From Gracilaria gracilis (Eukaryota > Rhodophyta > Florideophyceae > Gracilariales > Gracilariaceae): a stretch of DNA of 64,000 nt. Made by a program: the position numbers and the translations under genes. Shown here piece by piece: positions 20,707-30,266 of the stretch. The notes under the pieces are model-generated. The model had not been told where the DNA came from. It was given only the letters and a program-made list of their open reading frames with translations, and made no database searches. The stretch is from contig JARGSG010000196.1 in assembly GCA_030374805.1 (NCBI GenBank), positions 186,001-250,000 of the forward strand. Direction: 5' to 3'. How positions within the stretch are numbered: position 1 is the first letter of the stretch; every line of letters starts with the position of its first letter.

Positions 20707-22740
20707 ATGACCTCAATGCTAAACTACGCCTCACACTGCTACAGTAATGAAGAAGACAATTCTGTCGAGAACGCTGCGGAGTGTAACATTGAGGCCGCCG
20801 GAGAGACTTTTGAGGATGCCGGTGATGAAGAGGAATTTGTCATAAGAGCTTTAGGGCCAGCGGAGAAGACAGAGTTGGATGAGAGTGTACAATATTGTGG
20901 CAAATGGAAAAAAAGAAGTGGGCTGCATTTGATGAAATTGCAGCTTATCAGGCGCGCCTTTGCGCACAAGAAAGAGCTGGGACTGTTTAGATTGTTTCTC
21001 AACGGCTCCTACCTGAACTGTGTCAGAGCGTGGACGAGTAAGGAACTGCTCGAGCGTGGTAAACGAACAAAACCTCTGAGGATGGACGAGCTGCTTGCGT
21101 ATCTGGGTCTTGAGCTCGCGGCGTCAGTCCACCGTCTCAATCGACTACGTGATTATTGGTGCAATTCTGAGCTGCTTGGGATTCCTTTCTTCAAGAAGGT
21201 GATGGGACGTGACGCTTTTATGAATATTCGTTCTTGTCTTCGGACATATGCCGAATATGATACGGACGTGGCACTGGTGGATCCGCTTTGGCATAGTCGG
21301 CCACTTTTGGAGCACTTTGCCAGAAATGCCGCTTCGATGGCTGTCCCGGTGGGGGTCAGCTCGTTAGACGAGAATACTGTACGATGCAAAGGACGCACTT
21401 CAGCCCGCTCGTATATGAAGTGCAAGCCAGTAAATTTCGGTATCAGATTCTACGCTGTTGTGGGGTGGACCCATGTGTATCTCCATAGTTTTCAGGACAA
21501 CGGCTCTGGGAATAGGACTGGACAAAGTCCTGTGCAAAGGTATACTACGCTGTTTCGCAACCTCAGAGGGGCAGTAGATCGCAAGGTGGACGGGACTCTG
21601 GTTCAAAAGAAATCTGCGTCGGCATTGTGGTGTGCCCAAATGGCACACCAGACGCAGCAGTACCCTCTACCTGGTCAGGGACGGTTGCTTGTGATGGACA
21701 ATTTCTACACCAGACACGTCTTAGCGCGACAGCTCTTCCGTCTTAGTGACGGCGAGTGTAGAATTCTTGGCACTGTTCAATTCACCAATGTAGATGGCAT
21801 CAACCGTCCAGCGCTACGCGAAGCCATTGACGACCTCAAACATGCCGCACGGGGAGAATGGCGCCTTGTACAAGTGTTTGAGAAGGGAACGGGATCCATT
21901 GAAGCAAAGAATATTGCGAAGAATGCGGGATTCATTGTGTTCAAAGATAGGTCTGTGGTTTCTTTTTATCCGAAAGATCTAGCAGATACACCGACATCCC
22001 GTATTCACGGACCGGACGATTATGCCATTACTTGCGTTCACGGGTTAGCTCCACTGCAGAGATGGACTGGGGAAGAATCGTTGCAGCGCACAACACTCCA
22101 GGTGCCATCTATTATCGTTGCATATAACCTGTTCATGAACGGCGTCGATAGGTTCGACCAATTCCGTTCTACGACGGCGACACTGAGGAAGGAGCGCAGG
22201 GTCACGATGAATTTTCTCACCTTCGTCTTAGACGCCGCCATCATCAACGCCCATGCTCTGCTCGATGCGATCTCCAAACGCGGTGAAGTCATCATTGACG
22301 CCTGGCGCATGAAGCGAAACGTCATTGAGCAGCTGGTGCGCGACCATGTAGAATACAAGCAGACCAGAGCTGCGCTCACGCCTATCACATCCGCTACTCA
22401 CAGCATTGATGGCAGCGTTATCCCAAACTCCACGCCTGCCTCGCGCCATGTTCTGCTGGAAACACAGGGGCGAAAGAGCGTACATTGCCTTCTATGCAGT
22501 CTCCTTCCAACACTTGATCGAGGGCGATACACAATGTATTCATGCACAGAATGTGGTCGCGGCTTTCATGTCAATTGTTTTCATTTCTTTCATGAACCAG
22601 ATTCCGTACGAGATACCCATCCAGCTGTTTACACTGCAATCCTACGGGCAAAAGCAAAACTATCTTCTAAAGCACATCGAAACAGACGCAACAAAGTCAC
22701 AGCTAGTCTTTCTACCGCCAAAGTACTGTTCAAATCGTAA
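20707..22740 (+). CDS. piggyBac-type transposase (DDE_Tnp_1_7)
   Basis: An intact transposase. The frame opens at 20443, but I prefer ATG 20707 because the protein of piggyBac element 2 begins at the equivalent place; this gives 677 residues. After an acidic N-terminus the DDE_Tnp_1_7 fold follows, with the three catalytic Asp in SSLDENTVRCKGR (about residue 221), LLVMDNFYTRHVLA (about 331) and MNGVDRFDQFR (about 481-484). The C-terminus carries a cysteine-rich domain (CLLC, then CTECGRGFHVNC), the type that binds element ends in characterised piggyBac proteins. The tail is basic, as in a nuclear localisation signal. The enzyme would excise and insert at TTAA. Its stop codon (22738-22740) is one base from the stop of the convergent ORF at 22742. 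Confidence 0.93.
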   Translation: MTSMLNYASHCYSNEEDNSVENAAECNIEAAGETFEDAGDEEEFVIRALGPAEKTELDESVQYCGKWKKRSGLHLMKLQLIRRAFAHKKELGLFRLFLNGSYLNCVRAWTSKELLERGKRTKPLRMDELLAYLGLELAASVHRLNRLRDYWCNSELLGIPFFKKVMGRDAFMNIRSCLRTYAEYDTDVALVDPLWHSRPLLEHFARNAASMAVPVGVSSLDENTVRCKGRTSARSYMKCKPVNFGIRFYAVVGWTHVYLHSFQDNGSGNRTGQSPVQRYTTLFRNLRGAVDRKVDGTLVQKKSASALWCAQMAHQTQQYPLPGQGRLLVMDNFYTRHVLARQLFRLSDGECRILGTVQFTNVDGINRPALREAIDDLKHAARGEWRLVQVFEKGTGSIEAKNIAKNAGFIVFKDRSVVSFYPKDLADTPTSRIHGPDDYAITCVHGLAPLQRWTGEESLQRTTLQVPSIIVAYNLFMNGVDRFDQFRSTTATLRKERRVTMNFLTFVLDAAIINAHALLDAISKRGEVIIDAWRMKRNVIEQLVRDHVEYKQTRAALTPITSATHSIDGSVIPNSTPASRHVLLETQGRKSVHCLLCSLLPTLDRGRYTMYSCTECGRGFHVNCFHFFHEPDSVRDTHPAVYTAILRAKAKLSSKAHRNRRNKVTASLSTAKVLFKS

Positions 22741-22741
22741 A

Positions 22742-23185
22742 CTAATGCTTCTTGAACCCCATGTACGCTCCTGTTTTGTCTGGCCAAATCTTTCTGATAT
22801 CTTCCAGCGCGCAGTGAGGTATCTGGACGCGCTTTCCCTTGCCCAGTATGCCATACCTCTCGTAGATAAAGCATTTGTAGGCCTGTTTGCGAGCTTCATT
22901 ATTGTTCACGGCATACGCGCCAATAGCCGGATGCACCGTTGCTATCTTGCCTACTACAGAGGGACCCAACTGCATCCAGTAGCAGGGGGTTTCTCCGCAG
23001 ACGCTGCACGCAACGTCTTCGTTGTCGGCAGTCACTTCAGCAATGTCCAGGTGGGCCTCATGTAGTTTAGTCTTCAACGTCTCTTGTCCCGCTGATGGTA
23101 CATTAGCGCTACGAGCTCCATGCGCTGTATCTCCTTGCGGCAAAGTGTAATTCATACCTTGTGGTATATCTTCATCCATTTCCAT
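22742..23185 (-). CDS. piggyBac accessory protein, Cys-rich, undescribed to me
   Basis: An intact 147-residue ORF, convergent with the transposase and separated from it by one base. The N-terminal half is polar and acidic. From residue 60 it has CSVCGETPCYWMQLG, then a helix-rich stretch, and from about residue 103 YKCFIYERYGILGKG, KRVQIPHC (Cys125), a helix (ALEDIRKIWPD) and a final GAYMGF. The spaced Cys (60, 63, 68, 125) suggest a small zinc-binding fold. The opposite-strand ORF inside piggyBac element 2 (30267-30922) has the same signature, CTDCGGTPCYWQQFG and YQRHGVLGKRRRIQIPHC, at the same position relative to its transposase. Conservation of sequence and place in two divergent elements argues that it is a real second element gene. 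I know no function; DNA end binding or transposase regulation are guesses. The longer complementary frame (22406-23065) is a shadow. Confidence 0.8.
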   Translation of the reverse strand: MEMDEDIPQGMNYTLPQGDTAHGARSANVPSAGQETLKTKLHEAHLDIAEVTADNEDVACSVCGETPCYWMQLGPSVVGKIATVHPAIGAYAVNNNEARKQAYKCFIYERYGILGKGKRVQIPHCALEDIRKIWPDKTGAYMGFKKH

Positions 23186-23488
23186 GACTTTGTAGATGAA
23201 ATGTGGCTAATGACAGAGAGAGAGCACGAAACGGTGAGGTGCAAGCGAAAACAGGAGAGATACAACGTCTTTAGGTAGACGTTAGTCGTTTGTCTCGATC
23301 CGTAGAATGCACTTCAGAAGTCCATTGAACCGTTTGTGCGTGTGCCAAAGGCACACACACAAGTGTGCTTTTCAATCAACTGTAGGGTCCCCATAGCCAC
23401 ACGCTACACAAGATACGTGCGAATCTCATTGGTGTTTGCTAATGTCTATGCCCGTGGAGGTAAGAATTTTCAGTGTCCAAAGGGTTAA

Positions 23489-24520
23489 CTTTCTGGAACA
23501 AACATAGGCAAATCCCAAAGCTAACTGCAAGACGCAGAGCCTACCCGCTTTCGCGATCTGCTTGCTATAGAGAAACAAAACGACTTAAAAGTCCGTTTTA
23601 GGTAACAGATAGTAGGTGGAAGTGACATTATCTTCTCGATGTATCGCGGAAATTTCAGCCAGCAGCACTCAAGGACGTTTCTTCTCTTGCCTTCAGAGCC
23701 AGATAAACCTTTCTTTCATTGTTTGGGTCTTTCGTAAAGTTTGCTGATTACTTCAAGGGAGCGTTCAGGTTCGCCTTTTTGTTTTCAGCGTCAATCTCGA
23801 AGTAGCTTAACACATTTTTCAAAGTTACTCGCCGTCTGCCTTCCATAAGAGCTAGAAGAACATTCCTAACATGTTCAAAAGATGGCAACACACACCTGGC
23901 GGAGGCAACAGATGAGAAACATCCTTCTTCTTTGGGGTACTACAGCGCGAGTTTCTGTTTGGCGGTGGAATAACTCCACTCGTTGACCTTAGCCGAGAAA
24001 ATGGATCGCTCGAAAGGGTTTTTGATGGGTTAGTACTTCTACTCTGCGAAGATACCTTACGTGCAGACGGGGGACGAGCTGAGGTCGGAGAGAGGCTCCT
24101 CGCCCTTAGGCTCTTGGTCGCATTTTCATCATCTCAACCAGGAGATTTAGGTGGAGATATCATCGGTTCGCCCTTCAACATCATTCTCTGATCATGTCTT
24201 CTCTTGGCATCGCCTTGTACCATTCGTTCGGGCGTCTCTACAAACTTCAGGTCTACTTGCGCAAAACCATCATCGTGAAACACATTCCATAGTTCAAGTC
24301 CTCTTGATCTCCTTCCACAGCAGTAGGTGTAGCTCTGGTCGTTCTCCGTAGACCAAAGCTTGGTATTCCTTCGCTATTCTTTTGAAGACGAGATTCAGCA
24401 CCCATGTCGCGATCGCGCCAAGCCCGGTCTACTTCATATCCATCCTAGCATTTGTCCAAACCACCCACTGCAGTTTCAGAAGGCCCCACTTCGGTCTCTC
24501 GATGTGACTGGGATCAACTT
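23489..24520 (-). other. Harbinger interior, possible decayed gene fragment
   Basis: There is no intact gene. On the minus strand a short open segment near 23770-23930 reads VRNVLLALMEGRRRVTLKNV followed by LSYFEIDAENKK, which looks protein-coding but which I cannot assign. It might be a third captured host-gene fragment or decayed element sequence. The rest shows only short frames. Confidence 0.3.
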
Positions 24521-24523
24521 CAG

Positions 24524-25708
24524 TTACAACTGGCAATAGAAGTCAAAAGATGGGGCCTCACACCCAAAGTATTGGCTCACCTGTCCACCTTTTTCCAAGC
24601 AAGTCTTGAAATTAAGCAGCAAAGCAGAAGATATATATAACAGCGCCACCGGGAAACGTCGCACACATAGAAGGCGGGATATGGCGTTTCGAAACCACAT
24701 TTGCTTCAGATCCTTATATTTCCATTCGACTGCTGTTCTCAACGCATTCATGGAAGCATTATAAGCCAGCTGCTCTTGTGACGCAAAGAGCCTTTCGAAT
24801 GCAGTTTGCAACCACGGGCGTAAAATATATGCCGGATCACCATACAAATAGTGCTGTATCTCGTTCACAGTCAAATAATCTTCCATCAAAGGCTCTATCC
24901 CACTCCTCCTCAGCAGGGTGAGGTCATGTCTACGTCCCACCTCGGGGCCGAATAGATGAAATATCAAACCATCAGGTGTAGATATGGTCTGGTACTTAAG
25001 ACAGTGCTTTCGAATATGACTTAAGTAGCATGCCCTTCGGTTGCATCCATCCCCACCTGGTCTACACATAACATTTTTAGTACAATCAATAAACCCAACA
25101 AACCTTTCCAATGGAGCGGACTGTCTTAGCAGTGCTTCCGCATACATTGGTGCCCGTTCAACCAGCAGCTGCTGCTATACCTGTGTTATCAGGTAACCTT
25201 TTGATGCTACAAATCTCTCGACAGCCTCCCAAAAAACTTCACTCATGTGGCTGTACCGCATACCAAATATTGTTTCCATGTCATACCAGGTTAGTGCGGA
25301 AGCCAGTCGTCTCAGAACAATACAACATGCTGTGACAGAATCACAGTAGTATCGATTGCGCTGCGTATGACTGACGTTCCATTGCATTGCTATAGCCACT
25401 TTACCAATGTCACTACGACAAAACCGGAAGTCATGTAGACATTGCTCCTCAGAATAAACATTAAGATTGAAACTTGTCTGCGAAATTGTTCGAAGTATGA
25501 CTCGCAAGTTTGTAACATTTTCTTCTGCGCTTTTAACTTCATTCCCGTATGTTAGTAGAAGGGGTGCGTGTGCGTCAAGATATATAGCGAGTGCAAAACG
25601 ATTGCGCGGCCTTTGAAGACGGGCTTGTGCCCGTCCAAGAGAGTACTCTTCTTGAGAAACCATTTTCTGCCGGTTGGGAGCCATGCAAAGCTTGGAGAAC
25701 ACAAGCAC
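24524..25708 (-). pseudogene. PIF/Harbinger DDE transposase with one in-frame stop
   Basis: One minus-strand frame of 395 codons from ATG 25708 to the stop at 24524 is interrupted only by TAG at 25175-25177, in a run of Gln codons (TQV-stop-QQL), so CAG to TAG is likely. The N-terminal half contains the helix-turn-helix region (WYDMETIFGMRYSHMSEVFW). The DDE_4 catalytic domain follows. It has the first Asp in FVGFIDCTKN, a conserved RHD (EVGRRHDLTLL), the second Asp in YGDPAYILRPW, and the catalytic Glu in TAVEWKYKDLKQMW. Length and motif order match full Harbinger transposases. It lies about 100 bp inside the right terminus and faces the Myb-like gene at the other end. Read-through or a very recent loss of function are both possible. 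Confidence 0.88.
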
Positions 25709-25825
25709 ATGTGCGTAAAGTAGAAGTCAGGAGATTTCGTGACCAAATCTCGTATGGTGCGTGTAAACCGTGGGTACGAAAATCTTTACGAGAATTGCTC
25801 TAGCGTAAAGTCTCTATTGCCCGTT

Positions 25826-26110
25826 AAAGAACGTTCACTGCCATCCATATCGGTGAACGTTCACTGTCATGCACAACGGTGAACGTTCACTACATGGGAT
25901 GAGCGTTCACTGCATGACAGTGAACTTTACTGTAATGCAGTGAGAGTTCGCCGCATTGTTCCAGTGAGCTTTCACGGTCAGGGAAAAACGTGAACGTTCA
26001 CCGTTCCGCAGTGAATGTTCACCGTTTCGCAGTGAACGTTCACCGTTTTGTAGTGAACGTTCAGCGTTTCGAAGTGAACGTTCACCCTTTTGCAGTGAAC
26101 GATCATGTGC
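25826..26110. repeat. Palindrome array D (GTGAACGTTCAC)
   Basis: About ten copies and variants of the palindrome start 11 bp beyond the right terminus of the Harbinger element. The proximal 100 bp are the reverse complement of part of array C. The distal part uses a different spacer (CGTTTTGTAGT, CGTTTCGCAGT types), so the two arrays have diverged or expanded independently. Confidence 0.85.
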
Positions 26111-26176
26111 ACCATGAGAGCATTTCTGCTTGTGATCGACAAAAGTTCTGTACATGATGCTGGAAGATGAGAATCT

Positions 26177-27085
26177 TTGTCGCCAACATGTACTCAACAT
26201 TCACTTCCAGAATCTACAGAAGTAGATTTGGTGTGTGACATGAACGAATCAAGAAGTGAACATCGAAGTGGAAAGGATATTGGCCGACGAAATGCTACGG
26301 AGCAAAAGTGGCTATTTAAGGAGGTGGTACTGGTAGTGGGTTTCTTGTACCAATTCAAATTTATGAAGAGGGCACTACAGCGAAAAAGCGACGAGCGGAA
26401 ATTCTTCTCATGGCGTCAACGTCATTGCGCTATCGGGAAGTATCGTGGAAGTTTGAAAATGATTCATCGCACTATGAAGAACATGACAGAGTTCATTTTA
26501 ATCTGTGAGGGCGACGATTGAAGTACCTTATCGGACGAAAATCAATTCGAGAATCTGCTTCAAACTCGAGAAACTTAGAGACGTCTCGAAACATATCCAC
26601 TGCAGACAATGTTGGTTCTGAAATTGATGCTGTTGATGCTGTTATTGACAAGCCTACAGATCAACTTGGTGTGCAAAGTTCGACTCCTGAAGTCGTTAAA
26701 CTGACTAGAGTTGTTTGTCCAAGATATGTTCCCCGGGCTACCAAGAACAGTTGAGGCCCTTATACCGATCTGGGTGTATGGTGTACCGGAACAAGGTATA
26801 ATACCAGTTCGACTTTTGAAAGATGCGATGAGTAGATCATCTCTACTTGGAGGGTATTCTAATCAGGTTTGGTGCGAAAGTGGTCAAAAAGATTCCTACA
26901 AGCGATACAGAGACCTCGTTCTTTGTGTGGCTGAGTTCGCTCCACTTACGTTTGATATCTACATCGAGAAACCTTTTGAAGAATGGAGCAATGTATTGAA
27001 AGCGTTTCACGACGTTTATGACGATAATGGATCTCCTCGTTCTTTAACAGTAGTTTTGAAACTCTTTCGGAAAAAGGAACTGTAG
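26177..27085 (+). pseudogene. Hypothetical protein gene, broken into three frames
   Basis: Three consecutive plus-strand segments (26177-26521, 26518-26754, 26711-27085) show protein-like composition but change frame twice. The first is basic and aromatic (KWLFKEVVLVVGFLYQFKFM). The last has a coherent helical end (RYRDLVLCVAEFAPLTFDIY, then FEEWSNVLKAFHDVYDDNG). I do not recognise the family. The gene starts just right of array D. It could be a decayed transposon gene or a host pseudogene, and no introns with clear splice sites were found to rescue the frames. Confidence 0.4.
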
Positions 27086-28400
27086 ACTGCCGGAGATCAC
27101 GTCTGCTTGAGAGAGAGAGGTTCAATAGTACAAATAAGAAATAACAAAGCTGTGACGTCATTTCTAGATTCATGTTAAGAGAACAGCAAGAGCAGTTTAC
27201 TGGTCTCATGAATTAAAGATACAAAAAACCTGATACGGAGAATCTGCGATCTCGATCCTACGTAAATATCGTTGGGAGCATGTTACTCTCTCTGCAGTGC
27301 TCCAATAAAAAATGGGGTTCTGAGCACTGTTCACTCGTATGCTGAGAGAAAAGTACGCTCGAAGATGGATACAAAAAGAACCAAGATTTAGATTCAATGT
27401 TTCTCGAAACATATCCATGCAATTTTCATGCATTTTGTTGGTCAATGACGTAAAATGTCGGAACAGGTGTGTAGCAGATGGTAAGAAGCTAAGCCTTCTA
27501 GACGTAATTTTCTCCCTACTTTCGTTATCTACGAGTCTTAGCAGTTCAAACACGTTTTTTGTCATTAGGTACCATATTCACTGTTTTTATTGACCGCAAA
27601 CCATTTTGGTATCTGCCAGCAGTAGACACCTATTTTTGCAAAGTAAACAAACGATGTTTTAACTCCCTATCGAATTGTACCGTATGTACGAAATGAAACA
27701 TTTATAACTCTCGTATTCTTTGTTTCTGAAAAGATAGGACTATAAAGCTTGAATTATGAACAAATCCGTTTCTCTTAATTCAACAGTAAAGACGGTAAAT
27801 GTTTGTATACCTCGTGCAACAAACAGTCATTTCAACAGAGATGAGTCTTTGTTACACGTTTTGTCACTATTACAACACAATTGGAAGCACAAAGTTACTT
27901 TGTTCAGTGCAACACAAAAGTACCTGTATTGATAATGTTTATGAATGCTTAAGTACAAAGGGTAAAGAGTTGATGCGGTGATGGGTTGTTTGTGCTTATA
28001 TCACGATTTCGTTTTTGTATTAGTATATTGGTTTTGCCCAGCGTTGGGACCAGATCAAAAAATAATGACACAGGTATCAATTATTTGTGTCAATGACCCT
28101 TTTCTCTTAGAAGTCATTGAATTGCTCATGCACCAGTAGACTCATAATGACCCCGACATGAAGGAAAAAGACCCTTGCGCTGCGTTGCTGTTTGCGGAGT
28201 ACGCAGTTCGTCTACGCTCTACGTACAGTAGTCTCTCTCAAAGCTACAGTACAATACCGTTACAATAGTGCTCACAGTGTGGCCTGTGTACATCTCTTTA
28301 CAACACCGAGAAAGACGCGTGTCATTGTAGAACGTCCAGAATGGAAGGGGGTAACTCCATGAATAGCCTACGGTTACGGTCTGATTATCCGTTCTGACTT
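27086..28400. other. AT-rich DNA, nothing recognised
   Basis: Low-GC sequence with short frames on both strands and no motif. No RNA gene or repeat was identified. Confidence 0.45.
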
Positions 28401-28403
28401 TGG

Positions 28404-28982
28404 TCACGTCACTATTTGTGACACGCCGACATTATCATTCTTGTAAGCTGACAAGGGAAGAACCCCTCTGCTTGGGGTTATATTGGCTAATAATCTAATA
28501 TTAGCGTTGTCAGAGGGCTGTGGCAGGGCGTCGCTGGCGTTGAATACGTCAGAGAACTTCGCCATGAAGTCGAGAAGGCAGATATGAGAAAGTTTGAAAA
28601 TTGAGACTTCCGCTTCCGATTGGTCCTTCTGGCGGGCTTCTGTAAGCGCGGACAGTTGAGGTTTGGCATTTATCAACCTCTACTTGCTAAGTATGGAATT
28701 ATTGAGGAGATTTATTGCCACAACCTTGGTAACCTGTGAAGATGTGGACAGCCCGACATGCACCAGATGATCGGCAGCTAGTCTTCGGAAGCGGGAGACG
28801 AAAGCGTTCGGGTCCTCGTTACGACGGCGTTTGCACTCTGTAACTTCATTGAACGAAGAAATAAGACGAGTTACGATCGCGATGAGAGGGTCCACGGCGA
28901 TGAGTATCACAATATCCTTGACAGCTTCAATTTGATTTTCCTTCTCCAAATCGATAACATACTCTTTTAAGGCTTTTTTCAT
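28404..28982 (-). mobile_element. Copia-like gag remnant (fossil)
   Basis: The minus-strand frames read as a capsid-type segment, including ECKRRRNEDPNAFVSRFRRL, the typical gag pattern of charged residues followed by FxxRFRxL. A homologous segment lies at 1065-1690, and both have an LTR-like block upstream (29215-29475 and 2480-2745). Only the 5' part of the element is present; the rest is missing to the left. It is broken in at least two places. Confidence 0.6.
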
Positions 28983-29214
28983 GATATATGTTTTCTTGAG
29001 TGGAAGGCCACGTTCGTATAACTGACGGAGAAGTGTGGCAAATAAAGTTTTGTAGAGCCGATCTGTACCGTTCTACACGGCTGGTTAAATAGATTCAACC
29101 CAACGAGAACCATATCCACAGTACTCTTGCGAGTCGCCTTCCGGGTTGAACATAGGCGGGTTGGTAGGCGCGAGTGGTTTGGACGAGCGTAGACCTGGGC
29201 GTCTAACTGAGCGG

Positions 29215-29475
29215 GGCGCAGTAGTCATCGCGCAGCCCAGTGATGTGGTCGGCTCGCAGGAGTTGCGAGTTCGCAGAGGCAAGAGAAGAAAGGAGCGAGT
29301 GGCAGATATAACGTTGGACCTTTCCGTTCTTCGTGCCGCTCCCTGGGCCAGCTATTGGGCCAGCCCTATTTACTTAGAGTGTGACAGAGCGCCTTTGGGA
29401 GCTCTCAAAGCTCCGCTCTGATCGATTTCGCTTTTGGGCGCGCCATGTAGAGCAACACGCGGCCACATGAACAAC
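29215..29475. repeat. LTR-like block, copy 2
   Basis: This is the same sequence block as 2480-2745, including CTATTTACTTAGAGTGTGACAG and a GGAGCTCTCAAAGCTCC inverted repeat. It precedes, in minus orientation, the gag remnant 28982-28404. It is probably the LTR or leader of that copia-like family; boundaries unresolved. Confidence 0.5.
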
Positions 29476-30266
29476 TATGCATTTACATACTCAATCTATT
29501 TCTGCGTGTGTGTGATGCAAAACGTCATGAGATCTTGTAAGGTTTTTCCCAGTAAAGGCGCAGAAGCTGGCTTCTCAGCATTTACTGTTTTAATACTGAT
29601 ACAGCGGGTGAATAAGGTAGCTAGTTGCACACAGCATGTTTACTCAGATAGCAATGAGAACTTTAATTAATTCCCAAATTAAAGATCACACAGCAAAGAT
29701 CAAACAACTACTGAATAGGATGGAAAAACCCAAAAATCATTACGGCTTAACCCTTTCAATCCCAAGTAAAGATAACGGATATATATATCCAGGTCACCAT
29801 GTCCAATAACAACCCTCCAGTTCAGATCTTTTTATGCATCATAGAAGGCCATGAACTTCAAGGGTGCAAATTTCGTGCATATCAGATAGTGCGAAGCAGT
29901 GACATGAAATCACGACCAATTCTCACATACCCGTCAAACTACATGTTGCGCCAATGGAGCGCATGGCAGCTTCAGAAGTAACGTCGCCGCGGACTAATAG
30001 CTTCCAAACCCCCGGAACGAAACATATATATGGTTTGACAACACACATTGCACTTTAGCTGCTATTCTCTCACAAAAGGGGAACAGACTGTTGGTTCTTC
30101 ACAAAGTGCACATCTTCAGTTCGCGGAAAAACACTTGCGCATTCTGAGGCAAATCTACAGTGGATACCTGCTCCACACTGTGCGTCGTGTCTGGTAAGCT
30201 GTATAAATCTCCTCTCTGCCAAACATACACACTTTTACGGAGTCAAACCGACTTTGATTCACAAAG

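Larger units (their letters stand above)
20251..23484 (+). mobile_element. piggyBac element 1 (3.23 kb), inserted in Harbinger element
   Basis: The element is bounded by the TTAA duplication at 20247-20250 and 23485-23488. Terminal inverted repeats are CCCTTTGGACACCGAAA at the left and CCCTTTGGACACTGAAA at the right (reverse complement), with one mismatch. It carries an intact transposase (20707-22740, plus) and a convergent second ORF (23185-22742, minus). A subterminal palindrome-like motif at 20357-20388 (CTTATGTTTAGCTCA) also occurs in the MITEs at 2006 and 47352. Ends, TTAA sites and transposase all look intact, so this could be a recently active copy. Confidence 0.93.
15564..25815. mobile_element. 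PIF/Harbinger element, 10.25 kb, with captured genes
   Basis: The termini are AGAGACTTTACGC at the left and its exact reverse complement at the right. An imperfect match continues to about 34 bp, and ATT flanks both ends. The element contains the two genes expected of Harbinger elements: a Myb-like protein (15765-16679, plus) and a DDE transposase (25708-24524, minus), near opposite ends and pointing towards each other. Between them lie an FBPase pseudogene, a SAM50 fragment, other unassigned sequence and an inserted piggyBac element (20251-23484), leaving about 7.0 kb without it. The ATT flank is unusual for a superfamily that usually duplicates TWA-type trinucleotides. The element is otherwise well preserved; its transposase has one in-frame stop codon. 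Confidence 0.8.

Noticed and set aside
22406-23065. 219-codon plus-strand ORF overlapping the transposase end
   Set aside because: It is the complement of the accessory ORF and of the transposase C-terminus. The opposite-strand 147-residue frame is the one conserved in piggyBac element 2.
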